Positions 14,621 to 15,131 of a stretch of DNA of 15,131 bases are shown one piece after another (position 1 is the stretch's first letter; every line of letters starts with the position of its first letter). The position numbers and the translations under genes were made by a program. The stretch covers positions 1-15,131 of the forward strand of contig CAKQNH010000033.1 of NCBI GenBank assembly GCA_934255105.1, written 5' to 3'. Origin of the DNA: an uncultured Pirellulaceae bacterium. GTDB lineage: Bacteria; Planctomycetota; Planctomycetia; Pirellulales; Pirellulaceae. A model generated the notes under the pieces. That model searched no databases and was not told the origin of the DNA. It saw only the letters and a list, made by a program, of their open reading frames with translations.

Positions 14621-15082
14621 CTACGGTGGGTGGCTGGACGATTTATTCTTATTCGATGGCAGGTGAATGCGGCAACTCCCTTCGTCGTCGCAAGTCGTTC
14701 CACCGAGCCGATAGCGACGCTCGGCTATTTTGCCATACAGCCAGCGCCACAGCGGCATGCTGGCTGGAATGTGCAGCAGAGGTGCCAGCCACCACAGGCC
14801 GGGCAATTTGCGGCTGAGATACCGGCCTGCATCTGCCCCTCCAAACTTGCGTCCATCTTGGGTTACAACCCACATCTGCTCTAGCATGGCCGCTTGGCTC
14901 AAATCTGGGTAACGCTCGCCGACCCGCGCATCGTGTAGGCTCAGATAAGACAATTGGCCGAACATGTCGAAACGCCGCAAACGCTGCACCTGCTTCAAGC
15001 AAAAGTTGCATTGTCCGTCCCAAATAACCACATCTGCCTGTGGTCGTTCTGCGGGATCGGGCAAGGAGATAGGAGTCTTCAT
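14621..15082 (-). CDS. DCC family (DUF393) thiol-disulfide oxidoreductase-like protein
   Basis: A 153-residue protein with the DCC-family signature VIWDGQCNFC: Asp22, Cys25 and Cys28 form a DxxCxxC motif after a short N-terminal extension. The family is predicted to have a thioredoxin-like fold and dithiol redox chemistry, mostly without a proven substrate. Further family features are the LSLHD segment, the GGADAGRYL stretch and the WLAPLL-to-WLYGKIAERRYRL C-terminal part. The gene lies in the same direction as the DUF2752-hydrolase pair but 265 bases away, so co-transcription is possible, not shown. The start at 15082 has no clear Shine-Dalgarno. The C-terminal tail is basic and Ser/Asn-rich. 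Confidence 0.86.
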   Translation of the reverse strand: MKTPISLPDPAERPQADVVIWDGQCNFCLKQVQRLRRFDMFGQLSYLSLHDARVGERYPDLSQAAMLEQMWVVTQDGRKFGGADAGRYLSRKLPGLWWLAPLLHIPASMPLWRWLYGKIAERRYRLGGTTCDDEGSCRIHLPSNKNKSSSHPP

Positions 15083-15124
15083 GGTACTGCTGGAGGTATG
15101 CGTGGTAATTTCGTGATACGTAAA

Positions 15125-15130
15125 AGTATA
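15125..15130 (-). promoter_or_regulatory. Possible -10 box for the DCC-family gene
   Basis: Minus-strand TATACT matches the sigma-70 -10 consensus at 5 of 6 positions and lies about 43 bases upstream of the gene's ATG. The -35 region would lie beyond the window edge, so it cannot be assessed. Confidence 0.3.
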
Positions 15131-15131
15131 C

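Overview
This window looks like chromosomal sequence from a planctomycete, most likely a Rhodopirellula/Pirellula-type member of the Pirellulaceae. The basis is gene content: a primary sigma factor with a long acidic N-terminus, a proline-rich membrane-anchored squalene-cyclase-fold protein, a DUF2752 CPGCG protein and a DCC-family protein. Moderate-to-high GC, sparse Shine-Dalgarno sites and many small palindromic or tandem intergenic repeats also fit. The assignment is inference; no rRNA or tRNA is present to confirm it.

Layout. Positions 1-1152 (+): the 3' part of a DegT/DnrJ/EryC1/StrS-type PLP aminotransferase gene, cut by the window edge. 1153-1537: a repeat-rich gap with one palindromic element (1214-1301) and three 31/32-bp tandem hairpin repeats (1362-1455). 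1538-7744 (+): a giant single-polypeptide AddB-AddA (RecB/AdnAB-type) helicase-nuclease of about 2068 residues with two intact-looking PD-(D/E)XK nuclease modules and one intact superfamily 1 helicase motor. 7749-7800: an octamer array between convergent genes that also encodes the last residues and stop codon of the next gene. 7793-9439 (-): rpoD/sigA. 9440-9917: rpoD leader and spacer. 9918-11669 (-): a membrane-anchored alpha/alpha-toroid protein with eight PPATQ repeats. 11670-11910: a divergent intergenic region holding a strong multibranch palindrome just upstream of pdxA. 11911-12936 (+): a PdxA-family dehydrogenase. 12937-13001: a second copy of the palindromic element, between convergent genes. 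12998-13795 (-): an alpha/beta hydrolase, translationally coupled to the DUF2752 gene at 13795-14355 (-). 14401-14526: four 32-bp tandem hairpin repeats. 14621-15082 (-): a DCC-family protein.

Most genes are housekeeping or of general type and do not form one pathway; only DUF2752 and the hydrolase are clearly co-translated. The two most notable themes are (i) the fusion of both subunits of a recombinational-repair helicase-nuclease into one chain, and (ii) families of small hairpin-forming repeats that supply stop codons, coding sequence or 5'-leader structure to neighbouring genes. No transposase, CRISPR array, phage gene or defence island is visible.
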